Shown one piece after another: positions 7,265-18,037 of a stretch of 64,000 bases of DNA. A model generated the notes under the pieces. The model worked only from the letters and a program-made list of their open reading frames with translations. It was not told where the DNA came from and did no database searches. Position numbers and translations under genes: made by a program. The first letter of the stretch is position 1; each line of letters opens with the position of its first letter. The stretch spans positions 1-64,000 of the forward strand of contig NZ_NXLW01000003.1 in the NCBI RefSeq assembly GCF_003364265.1, in the 5' to 3' direction. The DNA is from Helicobacter aurati. Its GTDB lineage: Bacteria > Campylobacterota > Campylobacteria > Campylobacterales > Helicobacteraceae.

Positions 7265-10141
7265 ATGGGAACGGACTTCAAAGATTTCACAGGTTTTATC
7301 AATGCAGCACAAGTGATTTGTAAAGACAGAGTCTACACAGATTATCTTCGTTTATTTGCTTACGGCACAGACGCATCTTGCTATCGCTACATTCCAAAAG
7401 CCGTTGTTATAGCGCACAATGAATCAGAGATACAACAACTCTTTACACTAAGTCAAAAATTCAATGTGCCTCTTACATTTCGCGCCGCAGGGACAAGCCT
7501 TAGTGGGCAAGCATGTAGCGATAATATCCTTGTAGTAGCAAATGCGATGTGGAAAAACATAGAAATAACACACAATGCAGAAAGTATTTTTTGTGATTGC
7601 GGCGTGATTGGCAGCGAAGCCAATGCGGTACTTAAACCCTTTAACAAAAAAATAGGGCCAGATCCTGCCACTCTCAATAATGCAATGATTGGGGGGATTT
7701 TCTCTAATAATTCTAGTGGTATGTGTTGCGGAACGAAACAAAACAGCTATCAAACTATACGTTCAGTGCGAGTAATCTTACATGATGGCTCTGTACTTGA
7801 TACAAGCGAAAGAGCAAAGCCAAACGAAAGCTTATCGGCTTTCATGCAATTACATAAAGACAAAGCAGACGCTCTGCTAACCCTTCGCCAAGAAATTTTA
7901 GATGATAAAGAATTATGCGCGCTGATTAGACGTAAATTCGCTATCAAGAATACTACGGGATATAGTTTGAATGCCCTGCTTGATTTTGATGAACTCAAAG
8001 ATATTTTAAATCATATTTTCATCGGCGCAGAGGGAACTTTAGCGTTTGTTTCAAAAGTAGAATACGAATGCGTAGAAGACTACACGCATAAAGCATGTGC
8101 TCTATTATTTTATCAGGATTTATACTGCGCATCAAAAGCAGTAGAGATTCTTGCACGTAATGAAGATATTGTGAGTGCCGCGGAGATTATGGACTATGGT
8201 TGTTTAAAGGCTGTTAGGAGTTTAGACAATATAGACGAAAGGATAATGGACGCACAAGAAGGACAATGTGCATTGCTTGTACAACTCGAGGATTCTAATA
8301 AACAAGGCTTAGAATCTAAAATCACCACTATTACAACAGCACTTAAAAATGCGCCTAGTCTTTTTGGAGAAGAGTTTAGCCTTGATGAGAAAACACAAAA
8401 TTCTTGGTGGAAAATTCGCAAAGGACTCTTGCCACTCTCTGCTTCAATGCGACCGAATCGAAGTGTAGTAATCACGGAAGATATTTGTTTTGAAACACAA
8501 ACCTTTGCACAGGGTATAGAAAAAATAACACAACTCTTTACTGAATTTAACTTTGAGGGTATTATTTTTGGACATGCGTTATCAGGGAATGTGCACTTTA
8601 TTATTACTCCTATTTTAGACGATGAAGGCGAAAGCGCTCGCTTTGGTTCTTTTATGGAGGCTATGGTGGATTCTGTAATTGCGCTTGGCGGCTCTACAAA
8701 AGCAGAGCATGGTACAGGACGGATGGTTGCTCCATTTGTCGAAAAAGAATGGGGTAAAAAAGCCTATGCAATGAATCAAAAAATTAAAGCTATCTTTGAT
8801 TCCGATAATCTCATTAACCCTGATGTTATTATTTCTTCTGATCCTTCTATACATCTTAAAAACTTTAAATCTTCCTCTGCCGTAGAGGATTTCATTAATG
8901 GCTGTATGGAATGTGGATTCTGCGAAAAAATATGCCCTAGCAAAGAACTAAGTCTTACGCCTAGACAAAGAATCACTATCCAAAGAGAAATCGCAAGACT
9001 ACAAAACAAGCAATCCCCAACACATGAAGAAACACAGCTCTTAGAAGAATTACAAAGAGATTATCTCTATTTGGGTGTAGAAACTTGCGCAACTTGCTCA
9101 CTATGTGCGACACTTTGCCCGCTAGAAATTGACACTGCAAAAATCGCCTTACAAATCACACCCAACACCGTCTCAAATACTGCAAAATTCATTGCCGCAC
9201 AAGTAGGAAAAAACTTGCCTCTTACCCTAAGAATGGCAAAAGTTGGCTTGAATCTAGCCAATATCGGGAATAAAATATTTGGGAATCACACTATCAGCAA
9301 GCTAAGCAACAAGGCAAATACATCTTTGCGCATGCCTTTTATCCCCACTACTATGCCACGTAGCAACAACTATATCCCACAAACAAAACACACGCATTCT
9401 TCTCCAGCTGATAGGCAAGTCATTTATTTTAGTACCTGCATTAATCGTACTTTTGCCCCTTCAGCTCAAATGAGTGATAGCCGCACTTTACAGCAGGTAT
9501 TTGAAAACGTTTGTGCTAAAGCTAATATAGCAATTATTTATCCAACCAATCTCGAACACCTTTGTTGCGGTAAAGCCTTTAAAAATTATCCCGAAACTTC
9601 TTCTAGCAAAGCATCGGAGTTATATGCAACGCTTATGCAACTAACACAAGGCAACAATATCGATATAGTATGCGACCATAGCGCGTGTAGCTATGAGCTT
9701 ATAAACTCTATTGCTACAAAACAAGATTCTAAGAATCCGCCCTTAAAAGTCTATGACATGCCACAATACATTGTTGAAGTACTTTTGAATCGATTACACA
9801 TTACGCCGCTCAACGAAGATATTGCACTTTATGCAACCTGTGCGACAAAAAAAGGAAAAGCGGAGGATACATTGCAAAAAATAGCTAAAGCCTGTACAAA
9901 CGGACGTATTCTCGTTCATGAAAAAACACATTGCTGTGGATTCGCAGGCAATAAAGGTTTTAGCACCCCCGAACTCAATGCAAGCGCGTTAAGAGAATTT
10001 GCTGACTTTTATGCAAACACAACCTGCAAAAGAGGCTTTAGTAGCTCAAGTACTTGCGAAATAGGGTTAAGTCATCACAGCGGCTTTACATGGCAGAATT
10101 TACTTTATTTAGTTGATGAAACAAGCACGCAAAAACAATAG
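7265..10141 (+). CDS. dld: D-lactate dehydrogenase, FAD/Fe-S, GlcD-GlpC fusion type (HP1222-like)
   Basis: 958 residues in three parts. Residues 40-480 are an FAD-binding PCMH/GlcD-type domain (FRAAGTSLSGQACSDN near 75; GPDPATLNNAMIGGIFSNNSSG near 140; FGHALSGNVHF and EHGTGRMVAPF near 440-490). Residues 540-625 carry two [4Fe-4S] motifs, CMECGFCEKICPS and CATCSLCATLCPLE. Residues 720-950 form a CCG (cysteine-rich) domain with CCGKAF and CCGFAGNKGF. This layout and length match the H. pylori HP1222 / C. jejuni Cj1585 family of membrane-associated, quinone-reducing D-lactate dehydrogenases. It would feed electrons from D-lactate into the respiratory chain. The gene stands alone with its own promoter; hemL follows 55 bases later with a separate -10 box. 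Confidence 0.88.
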   Translation: MGTDFKDFTGFINAAQVICKDRVYTDYLRLFAYGTDASCYRYIPKAVVIAHNESEIQQLFTLSQKFNVPLTFRAAGTSLSGQACSDNILVVANAMWKNIEITHNAESIFCDCGVIGSEANAVLKPFNKKIGPDPATLNNAMIGGIFSNNSSGMCCGTKQNSYQTIRSVRVILHDGSVLDTSERAKPNESLSAFMQLHKDKADALLTLRQEILDDKELCALIRRKFAIKNTTGYSLNALLDFDELKDILNHIFIGAEGTLAFVSKVEYECVEDYTHKACALLFYQDLYCASKAVEILARNEDIVSAAEIMDYGCLKAVRSLDNIDERIMDAQEGQCALLVQLEDSNKQGLESKITTITTALKNAPSLFGEEFSLDEKTQNSWWKIRKGLLPLSASMRPNRSVVITEDICFETQTFAQGIEKITQLFTEFNFEGIIFGHALSGNVHFIITPILDDEGESARFGSFMEAMVDSVIALGGSTKAEHGTGRMVAPFVEKEWGKKAYAMNQKIKAIFDSDNLINPDVIISSDPSIHLKNFKSSSAVEDFINGCMECGFCEKICPSKELSLTPRQRITIQREIARLQNKQSPTHEETQLLEELQRDYLYLGVETCATCSLCATLCPLEIDTAKIALQITPNTVSNTAKFIAAQVGKNLPLTLRMAKVGLNLANIGNKIFGNHTISKLSNKANTSLRMPFIPTTMPRSNNYIPQTKHTHSSPADRQVIYFSTCINRTFAPSAQMSDSRTLQQVFENVCAKANIAIIYPTNLEHLCCGKAFKNYPETSSSKASELYATLMQLTQGNNIDIVCDHSACSYELINSIATKQDSKNPPLKVYDMPQYIVEVLLNRLHITPLNEDIALYATCATKKGKAEDTLQKIAKACTNGRILVHEKTHCCGFAGNKGFSTPELNASALREFADFYANTTCKRGFSSSSTCEIGLSHHSGFTWQNLLYLVDETSTQKQ

Positions 10142-10157
10142 ACAATAGAGAACATAG

Positions 10158-10163
10158 TATAAT
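10158..10163 (+). promoter_or_regulatory. Candidate -10 box for hemL
   Basis: TATAAT in the context CATAGTATAATTTGG, 32 bases before the hemL ATG, which has an SD of AAGGA 6 bases upstream. Confidence 0.5.
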
Positions 10164-10195
10164 TTGGAAACTATTGCTGATTCTAAAGGAAAATT

Positions 10196-11329
10196 ATGAA
10201 GAATATAAGAAATAGCATTAATGATTTTAATGAAGCAAAACAAGTAATTCCTGGCGGAGTAAATTCCCCCGTACGTGCCTATGGTAACGTTGGAGGTACG
10301 CCTCGCTTTATTAAAGAGGCAAAGGGAGCCTATCTGATTGACGAGGATGATAATTCCTATATCGATTTTGTACAAAGCTATGGACCGCTTATACTTGGAC
10401 ATAGCCATGAAATAGTCATTCAAGCGGTACAGCAAGCAGCACAAAAAGGATTGAGCTATGGTGCACCAACAGAGCTAGAAACTGCGCTTGCAAAAGAAAT
10501 CATTAGTACTTGTGAAGGCGTAGAAAAAATACGACTTGTTAATAGCGGCACAGAAGCAACAATGAGTGCTATTCGACTCGCACGTGCCTTTAGTAGTAAA
10601 GACGGTATTATGAAATTTGAGGGATGCTATCATGGACATAGTGACAGTTTGTTAGTAAAAAGCGGAAGTGGGTTAGCAACATTCGGAGAGACTAGCTCTA
10701 AAGGAGTTATCCACGATATTGCAAAACACACATTTGTAGCCCAATATAATAATTTAGATTCTGTACTTGAATGTTTAAAAGCCCATAAAAATATCGGAAC
10801 AATCATTGTTGAGCCAATCGCGGGCAATATGGGCTTAGTGCCTGCTACACAAGAATTTTTACAGGGGCTACGTTCTATCTGTGATAAAGAACATATTGTA
10901 CTAATCATTGATGAAGTAATGAGCGGATTTCGTGCTAGCCTTAAGGGTTCTTATCCTTTCTATGAAGTCAAAGGCGATTTAACCACTTATGGCAAAGTTA
11001 TTGGCGGTGGCATGCCCTTAGCCGCATTTGGAGGTAGAGCAGAAATCATGGATATGCTTTCCCCTTTAGGCAATGTCTATCAGGCAGGAACATTAAGCGG
11101 TAATCCTATTGCAGTTTCAGCTGGGCTCGCAACTCTAGCTGTGATCAAACAAGATACAGGACTCTATACAAGATTAGAATCTTTAGCCAATCAATTCAGC
11201 AATGGTTTTATGCAAATCGCAAAAAAATACAATATTTCCCTACAAACGGCAGTTCGTGGTGGCTATGATAATCATACGGTAAAGAGTTCTTGCTCTTCCT
11301 TGCTAATATCTAATTGCGAGGAGAGATAG
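10196..11329 (+). pseudogene. hemL: Glutamate-1-semialdehyde aminomutase, 3' end replaced (truncated)
   Basis: The first 358 or so residues are a textbook Hem[66 protein letters not shown], the PLP lysine in [16 protein letters not shown], and [16 protein letters not shown]. Family members are about 430 residues and continue after this point with a SMFGFFF strand and roughly 50 more residues. Here the frame runs from LQTAVRGG into a foreign 17-residue tail ([10 protein letters not shown]...), which is the reverse complement of the 3' end of the convergent glycosyltransferase gene. The missing piece was not found in the window. HemL makes 5-aminolevulinate in the C5 pathway and is normally essential, so either this fragment still works, an intact copy lies elsewhere, or the strain needs haem precursors. 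Confidence 0.85.
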
Positions 11330-12477
11330 AAATATTTCCTCAACACTAATAAATTAATCGCTGCTTCTAGCTTCGCGTCAAAAAACTGCTCGCAAAATTT
11401 ATGCGCATTGTGGATAATCTCCTGTGCTTCATCTGTATTGCGTCTATAATATTCCATCTTTTCTATAAGATCGCTATATGTGTTATCAATTGCAACATAA
11501 TGCACGTCCGCCTTAAGAGAGGATTCCATAAACCATGTTTCCATTTCTGGTTTTGGCATAATGCACAAAGAATTGGAGCTAAGAATCCATTTTAAATTGC
11601 TCGCGACATCATACCCCTCAAGACTTAACAAGAACTTATAAGGCAAATGCGCCGCAATCGGTAGTTTAGGCTTACGCCAAAGCTCGTGAAGATTCTGTAA
11701 TGAATGCGTGTATTGCGAATTGGCATTGGTAATATTTTTTGTGTCTGCAATGAATGCTTGATCTGGATATGCTAGTTTCATTTCAGAATCAAGCATTTGC
11801 GTAACATGGCTTGCAGTCATAGTAGGATCTACTCTCCCAACATGCCCTATATCACATTGAGGATGAAAGAAATATTTGTGAAAAAAACGTATTCGGTGTT
11901 TTTGATATACCGCTCCACGAAAAAGCAACATGTCTTTTTTGTCTTTAAAATCCATAGTATCGTGCACAAATTGAAAATGCCTGTATTTTTCTAATTGCAA
12001 AAGCACGGAGCAATCATTTTGTGGCACGATAGGACGAGATTTCACAATGCTAGGAGTGTTAAGCAAAGAGCTTACATCGTTATACAGAAATGCCCAACGT
12101 AAAGAATTAGGAAAATATCGCAACCATTCTTCTGAATCAAAATAATAAACCGAACCAAACTTCGCACTATTATTTCTAATATTGTCTATATGTGGAGATA
12201 TGACATCTAGTTGATACAAGCGACTAAATGGGGAAAACTGTTTGCTATTATCAATGGTTGTTTTAGGAGGCAATTCCGACTCACTTTGTGGCAGTACAAA
12301 AGCTTGCTGCAATTGATTGCAGAAATTCACTCTTTTTTGTAAAATATCCCATTGCTTATCATACATGCGAAAAATACGAGAGATAGAAGATTCTAATTTT
12401 TTTTGAAAAAAAATCTTTGGTATCTTTGCTTTGATAATGCCCTGTATATTATAAAGTAGTCGAGGACGGCGCAACAT
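11272..12477 (-). CDS. Glycosyltransferase family 90 (LPS-type)
   Basis: 401 residues ending in a GT90/CAP10-like catalytic domain: [15 protein letters not shown] near residue 185, then [20 protein letters not shown] and [15 protein letters not shown] near 285-320, then [20 protein letters not shown]. This is the pattern of bacterial LPS-core glycosyltransferases such as LpsA of Pasteurellaceae. The N-terminus is basic, has no signal peptide and should face the cytoplasm. Its last codons overlap the chimeric 3' end of hemL on the opposite strand by 58 bases, so this gene appears to have been inserted into, or recombined against, the end of hemL. It stands just upstream of hemE on the same strand, with a 45-base gap (to the hemE stop side). 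Acceptor and donor unknown. Confidence 0.78.
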   Translation of the reverse strand: MLRRPRLLYNIQGIIKAKIPKIFFQKKLESSISRIFRMYDKQWDILQKRVNFCNQLQQAFVLPQSESELPPKTTIDNSKQFSPFSRLYQLDVISPHIDNIRNNSAKFGSVYYFDSEEWLRYFPNSLRWAFLYNDVSSLLNTPSIVKSRPIVPQNDCSVLLQLEKYRHFQFVHDTMDFKDKKDMLLFRGAVYQKHRIRFFHKYFFHPQCDIGHVGRVDPTMTASHVTQMLDSEMKLAYPDQAFIADTKNITNANSQYTHSLQNLHELWRKPKLPIAAHLPYKFLLSLEGYDVASNLKWILSSNSLCIMPKPEMETWFMESSLKADVHYVAIDNTYSDLIEKMEYYRRNTDEAQEIIHNAHKFCEQFFDAKLEAAINLLVLRKYFYLSSQLDISKEEQELFTV

Positions 12478-12522
12478 AATCCCTTAAATCATCAAATTCA
12501 TTGCAGAATAATCAAATGTCAA

Positions 12523-13548
12523 CTAATTAAATTGACTTGATAATTCGCGTACAATTTTGACTAATGCGACAGCATTCTCTCGAGGTAAATCCTCTATCAT
12601 GCCGTGCCCTAAATTAAAAATATGCCCTTTATTTTGCATGATGTTTAGTATTTCCTTAACGCCTTGTTGCATAGAATCATAATCATAAAGTCGCGCTGGC
12701 TCAAGATTACCTTGCAAAACGAATCTATGACCTACTTTATGTTTTGCCTCCTGCATACTAATCTGCCAATCGATACCCAATACGTCAAATTCGCCATACA
12801 AATTTTCTAAATATGCTCCTACGCCTCGTGGAAACACAATAATAGGTATGTGAGGGTATTCGCGTTTGATATAAGAGGTAATATCTTGCAGATATTTCCA
12901 GCCAAATGCTAAATATTGCGACATCTCAAGAGCATTCGCCCATGAGTCAAAAAGCATGACTGCATTGACACCTGCCTGTATCTGCAGACTTAAATACTGT
13001 TTAATTTCATTGCTAAGAATCTGTAAAAGCTTATCTAATAAAGAAGGGTTAGTGTAAAGCATTTTTTTGCTTTTATGGTAATTTTTTGTCCCATGTCCCT
13101 CAATCATATAAGTAGCCAATGTCCAAGGTGCACCGCTAAAGCCGATTAACGCTTTGTCAGCAGAAAGCTGTTGGCGAGCGCACGAAATAGTATTATACAC
13201 ATAGCTAAGACTATGCTGTATCCCTGTTTTTAACGAACGCAAAGAATCCGCAGAATCAATACATCGTTGAAACTTAGGTCCAAAGCCTTGAATAAATTCT
13301 AACTCTAATCCCATTTCATAGGGAATCACTAAAATATCACTAAAAAGAATTGCCGCGTCAACGTCTAATAAAGTAATTGGTTGCAAGGTAATCTCTGTGG
13401 CTAAATCTACTCGCATGCAAAGATCTAAGAAATTTTTCGCTTGCGAGCGTACCTGCTTGTACTCAATCAAATACCTGCCCGCCTGCCTCATCATCCAAAT
13501 AGGGGTATAGGGGGTAGATTGTCTAAAACATGCTTGAATGAAAACCAT
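12523..13548 (-). CDS. hemE: Uroporphyrinogen decarboxylase
   Basis: 341 residues from the ATG at 13548; an open frame continues 11 codons upstream, but family members start MxFIxACF as here. Signature segments: TPIWMMRQAGRYL near residue 20, ILFSDILVIPYEMG near residue 80, GFSGAPWTLATYMIEG near 140, and FPRGVGAY near 230. It decarboxylates uroporphyrinogen III to coproporphyrinogen III in haem synthesis. It is complete and normal, which contrasts with the truncated hemL 1.2 kb away and makes complete loss of the pathway less likely. Confidence 0.95.
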   Translation of the reverse strand: MVFIQACFRQSTPYTPIWMMRQAGRYLIEYKQVRSQAKNFLDLCMRVDLATEITLQPITLLDVDAAILFSDILVIPYEMGLELEFIQGFGPKFQRCIDSADSLRSLKTGIQHSLSYVYNTISCARQQLSADKALIGFSGAPWTLATYMIEGHGTKNYHKSKKMLYTNPSLLDKLLQILSNEIKQYLSLQIQAGVNAVMLFDSWANALEMSQYLAFGWKYLQDITSYIKREYPHIPIIVFPRGVGAYLENLYGEFDVLGIDWQISMQEAKHKVGHRFVLQGNLEPARLYDYDSMQQGVKEILNIMQNKGHIFNLGHGMIEDLPRENAVALVKIVRELSSQFN

Positions 13549-13606
13549 ATTTAACCTTTTTAACAAATAATCTACTAGCAACCATTAGAGATTTCTAAAT
13601 GATATT

Positions 13607-15678
13607 TTAGAATCGTTTTTTGTTTACATCATCTAAAATTTTACTTGCAATAGCATTAACATTATCACTAATAGTCTGTGTCTTGTGTGCAATATCAACG
13701 TTATCTTGCGTTACGTTCTCTAATTGTGAAACTGCTTCATTGATTTGAGAAATGCCTTGTGCTTGTTCTCTAATGGATTCTGCCATATCATTAATGGATT
13801 GCACTAAGATATTGGTATTGGCTTCTATTTCTCCTAGAGACTTCTGTGTTCTTTCTGCAAGCTTTCTTACTTCATCTGCTACAACTGCAAAGCCTCTGCC
13901 ATGTTCTCCTGCCCTTGCTGCTTCTATGGCTGCATTTAATGCTAAGAGATTGGTTTGGTCTGCAATGTCTCTAATGATTCCAATTACATTTTTAATGTCT
14001 TCACTTTGGTGAATGACTTCATCTGTTCTTCCAGAAACACTCTGCATAGAAGAAGTGATTTCTTCAATAGCTGTGGCTGTTTCTTCTAAAGAGCTTGCTT
14101 GTTTGTTGGAAGATTCTGAAAGTGTATTGACTGCATTCTCTAATTCTTTAGATTGAGATTCAAGCTCTTTAGCGAAGTTTCGTGAGGTAATAAATATTTG
14201 CGTTATAGAATCTCCAAGATTATTGACACCTTGCTCTAACCCTTGTGGATTCTCTATTCTTGGAGTAAAGTCATTCTTTTCAAAAGAATCAAAGACTCTT
14301 TTAGCATCTGCAAGATTATCACCGATAAGATTGTAGAGAGTCTGGGACATTTCATTCAAAGAATCTTTGAGTTTATTGATTTGTGGATTCAAGCTAGTCT
14401 GTGTAATGTTCTTTCCAAAGCGACCATGCTTTGCTTCATCAACAATCGACATGACTTCATTCACAAGCAAGGAATCTTGTTCTAGGCTCTTTTGTGTTTT
14501 TTCTATGTTGGCATTAATGGCTTCTGCCATATTGCCTAGTTCGTCATTTGCGGTAATTGTAATAGGTTGTGGCTTTTTACCTTCATAATTAATATATTTA
14601 AAAAAATTATCGAGAAAAGTACGCAATCGCATTAATCTCGCTAGGATTTGCCATTTTGTAAAAAATGTCAATACGACAAGCACAATAACAATTACACATG
14701 CTACCATAATGATAATTTGTGTGCGCAAACTATAATAGACAGAAAGTATATCCTTTGTTGGCGTAAGCGTTAAAACATGCCATTTAACATCACGTCAAAC
14801 AACGGAATATTGATATTAGCATGTGCCGCATAATTCTTCTGTCCTGTTGTATCCCTGATAGCTGCCTTCATTTCTTCATTATTCAATACTTTAGCAACCA
14901 CAGATTCCAAATGTGGCGACATCTTTACTAAATCACGTAAATTCAAACCGATGATTTTATCTTTGTTATTGGAGTTAGAAGTGATAATTGTGCCATCTTG
15001 TGCTATTAAAATTCTCGCTTCATCAGGATATGAGACATTAGTCGTAGCAAGGAGCACATTGGCAATATGCTCATAGTCCAATATACCACCCAACACACCT
15101 ATAACCTCACGTTGCTTATTGATAATAGGGAAAGCAAAGACGGAACCTTGTATTTCTCGACCTTCAATCCTTATGCGCATAGGAACACCTAATTGTTCTT
15201 TACGAGTCTGTATCGCTTGTTGCACAGCAGGGAGATTGAGAATCTCTCTATCAACTCGTAAAATATTTGAACTACTTTGGCTAGCAAAAATCATAAGACC
15301 GTCATCAATTCTTATATTTTCTGGAGCATCAGAATTTCTATGTATCAAATAGAGAAATCCGTAACTTGTATTATCACTCTCGTGAGTAATTCCAAGAACT
15401 TGGTCAATCAGATAACTATATTCTAGCGCATGAAAATGTGAGAGACTAGAAGCATATACCTTAAACGGATACAAACCAGAATTTAACAAAGCATTCGCAT
15501 TGCTAGCGTTATACTTAGCGGACAGCAATATAGAATCCATAGCAGATTCTATTTGTGTTTTTTTGACTTGCCTTAAAACAACCGCACATAAAATACCAAT
15601 AGTAATAAAAATCGTAGCAAAGATTATTAACCTCATCTTTGAAGCCAAGCCGAAACGATACTTTTTAACCATAACCAC
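13607..15678 (-). pseudogene. Methyl-accepting chemotaxis protein, frameshifted
   Basis: Two open frames form one receptor. The upstream part (15678 to 14770, 302 residues) has a TM helix at residues 14-36 and a dCache-type sensor (YGFLYLIHR, FAFPIINKQREVIGVLGGILDY, ARILIAQDGTIITSN). The downstream part (from about 14785 to 13607) begins [14 protein letters not shown], then the second TM, a HAMP-like region and the signalling hairpin ([41 protein letters not shown], in two pieces here for length). The break is at a near-perfect tandem 5-mer, GACGT-GATGT on the gene strand (14787-14796). Removing 5 bases gives a continuous frame of 688 codons with the expected sequence FDVKWHVL. As sequenced, only a sensor without output domain is made. 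Confidence 0.88.
14787..14796 (-). repeat. Tandem 5-mer at the chemoreceptor frameshift
   Basis: Plus strand ACATC-ACGTC, gene strand GACGT-GATGT: two adjacent copies differing at one base, exactly where the receptor frame breaks. A 5-base duplication explains both the frame change and the extra residues. Confidence 0.6.
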
Positions 15679-15824
15679 TCCTTAAATATTTAAAGTTAAA
15701 ACATATTCTATTCAATAGCGAGATACATCAGAATCTACCCTGCTCCTGTTGTATCTCGTTGCTCGCATTGTACTCTAATAGTATGTTATTTCATTACTGC
15801 TCCTTAACGTACTAACAATTTATT

Positions 15825-17159
15825 TTAATGTAATTTTTGTAAAAAAAATTCTCCTAATGTATTTTGATAAGTTTCTAACATGCTAATTTCTTTACCTTCA
15901 AGCAATATTCGCAATTTATTTTCTGTCCCAGAATAACGAATAATGTGCCGAATATGTTTTGATTCAATTTCCTTGAGAATCTGAGTCAAGCCTTCAATAT
16001 TTTCAAACGGAATCTTTTTTTGTATAGGAAGATTCGCTTGTATTTGTGGATAGAGAGAAAAAGGATTAAGAATTTCACTACTTGATTTTTGACTTACTGC
16101 CATTAGTGCCAATACTTGCAATGCAGACACCAAACCATCACCCGTTTTCGCAAATCGTGAAAAGATAATATGTCCACTTTGCTCTCCGCCAAAAATAAAA
16201 TCATGCCGTAACATCTCTTGTAATACAAACTTATCGCCAACACCACAACGATAAAGCTGTATCCCATTTGATTGCAAGAAATCCTCTAAAGCATTATTGC
16301 TCATAATAGTTGCGACTACGCCAAGATTCTTAAGGCTCTTTTGATTTTTTTGGAAAAGGGCTAATGCTCCAATAAGCTTATCCCCATCTACAATGTTTCC
16401 TTGATTATCCACAACTACAAGTCTATCGGCATCACCATCAAGCCCAAAACCAATGTCTGCTCGCATACGTTTTACTTCTAAAGACAAAGAATGAGGGAAA
16501 ATAGCACCGCAATTTTCATTAATATTATAACCATTAGGAGTATTATTAAGCACAATAACATCTGCACCCAATTCCCTAAAGATACTCGGACCAACCTTGT
16601 AAGCTGCTCCATTTGCACAATCTAAAACAATCCGAATCCCTTGTAAATTTAAATGCTTGGGGAAAGAATGCTTAAGATGCACAATGTATCGACCAATTAC
16701 ATCATCAATGCGTTTGCTTGAGCCAATCTCTCTATCTGTTTTATAACATTGCAAAGAATCCACATTGTGATAGATTTCCTCAATTAAAGTTTCCTTATCT
16801 TCAAAGAGCTTGAAGCCATAGCTATCAAAAAATTTCACTCCGTTATCATAGAATGGATTATGACTAGCACTTATCATAATTCCTCCATCACAACGCATAT
16901 CTTCAGTCAAAAAAGCAACTGCGGGCGTTGGCATAGGTCCTATTTGGATAACATCCATGCCAACAGAAGTTAATCCAGAAACCAACGCATTTTCAACCAT
17001 ATAGCCGCTCTTTCTTGTGTCTTTGCCTACGAGAATCTTATTAGCAATTTTGTTTCTTTGAAAGTAGATTCCAGCGGCGATTCCTAGACGCAAAGCAACC
17101 ATAGAAGTAATATCCACGCCAGCCTTGCCACGAACGCCATCTGTGCCAAAGATTTTCAT
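15825..17159 (-). CDS. glmM: Phosphoglucosamine mutase
   Basis: 444 residues, the normal length. It starts [14 protein letters not shown], carries the phosphoserine loop [16 protein letters not shown] near residue 100, the metal loop [11 protein letters not shown] near 243, the sugar-binding GGEQSGHI near 325 and the phosphate-binding [15 protein letters not shown] near 415. It converts glucosamine-6-phosphate to glucosamine-1-phosphate for UDP-GlcNAc, hence peptidoglycan and lipid A. It stands alone; the upstream gap of 137 bases also serves the divergent outer-membrane protein gene. Confidence 0.96.
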   Translation of the reverse strand: MKIFGTDGVRGKAGVDITSMVALRLGIAAGIYFQRNKIANKILVGKDTRKSGYMVENALVSGLTSVGMDVIQIGPMPTPAVAFLTEDMRCDGGIMISASHNPFYDNGVKFFDSYGFKLFEDKETLIEEIYHNVDSLQCYKTDREIGSSKRIDDVIGRYIVHLKHSFPKHLNLQGIRIVLDCANGAAYKVGPSIFRELGADVIVLNNTPNGYNINENCGAIFPHSLSLEVKRMRADIGFGLDGDADRLVVVDNQGNIVDGDKLIGALALFQKNQKSLKNLGVVATIMSNNALEDFLQSNGIQLYRCGVGDKFVLQEMLRHDFIFGGEQSGHIIFSRFAKTGDGLVSALQVLALMAVSQKSSSEILNPFSLYPQIQANLPIQKKIPFENIEGLTQILKEIESKHIRHIIRYSGTENKLRILLEGKEISMLETYQNTLGEFFLQKLH

Positions 17160-17296
17160 AGACTATCCTTCATTAAGTAATCAAAGTTACAATACAATCT
17201 TAGCATATTTTCTTACTGCAACGTAACTAGTAGCCATTCAATTTAAAGCCTTAAAATGAGAGAAAATGCGATTCTAAACCTCATGGAGAATAATAG

Positions 17297-18037
17297 ATGA
17301 CACGAAACCTTATGCTCTATAGTGTGCTACACATTTGCTTGTTTGCGGATTCTCTTGATAGTATTGTTATTGAGCAATTGCAGCAAAAACAAGAGCAAAA
17401 AGAACAATCTCAAAGCCAGAAACAAACAGAAGACTCCCCACAAAATCAAGAAACAGAATCTACAAACGAACAAGATTCTAATAATCAAGAAAAGCCGCAA
17501 GAAAAAGGCAACATGCAACGTTCTATTTTTGATTTTCGTCAAAACAAAACCAAACAACAAACAGCCAACAATACCTCTTTGTGCTGGTTTATCGGTGGAA
17601 GTTTTAATGGGTATTATCAAACGCGACTCCATTCACTGGATGTAAATTTCTTCGCAACATCTCTGCACGCGGGAATATTTTATGAGTTGGCTGATAATCA
17701 TGGTTTCAAGGGATATGCAAGTGTGGCTTATAAGAGCCTTGATAAAAACAATTTGTTTGCCGCTGGAGGTGGAATCGATTATTTTTATAATTTTAAAACC
17801 GCAGGAATATTTGGCGGAATCTATGTAGATATACCCATACAAAGCAAGGTTTTACGTTCGGCTGATGTGATTATTCAAGGTGGAATGAGTTTATATGTCT
17901 CTCCGAAATTGCGTATAGAATTTGCAATAGGCTATCCTATTGCGCATGATGAAGCAATACAACGTAGCTTTTCTTATGGAGTATCTTTACAATACCTTTT
18001 TAAGAATAATCCTCCTCAACGTGATTCAATAAAATGA
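17297..18037 (+). CDS. Outer-membrane beta-barrel protein with Gln/Glu-rich N-terminal segment
   Basis: 246 residues. A short hydrophobic N-terminus (MLYSVLHICLFADS) may be a signal peptide. Residues 28-95 are a low-complexity Q/E/S/N stretch (many Gln-Lys-Glu and Gln-Asn steps). From residue 98 come alternating strands rich in aromatic residues and glycine (LCWFIGGSFNGYYQTRL, GFKGYASVAYKSL, FAAGGGIDYFYNF, SFSYGVSLQYLF), ending in an aromatic strand suitable for BAM recognition. The general pattern is that of small Helicobacter outer-membrane proteins. Function unknown. The 3' end overlaps the convergent aminotransferase by 22 bases. Confidence 0.6.
   Translation: MTRNLMLYSVLHICLFADSLDSIVIEQLQQKQEQKEQSQSQKQTEDSPQNQETESTNEQDSNNQEKPQEKGNMQRSIFDFRQNKTKQQTANNTSLCWFIGGSFNGYYQTRLHSLDVNFFATSLHAGIFYELADNHGFKGYASVAYKSLDKNNLFAAGGGIDYFYNFKTAGIFGGIYVDIPIQSKVLRSADVIIQGGMSLYVSPKLRIEFAIGYPIAHDEAIQRSFSYGVSLQYLFKNNPPQRDSIK

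Noticed and set aside
7690-7695. G6 runs in the D-lactate dehydrogenase, nuoG and nuoC genes
   Set aside because: Six bases are too short for frequent slippage and lie in conserved Gly or Pro codons of essential-type genes.
7448-7753. Open frame of about 100 codons opposite the D-lactate dehydrogenase gene
   Set aside because: It is the antisense shadow of strongly conserved FAD-domain codons, has no SD and shows no protein-like features of its own.
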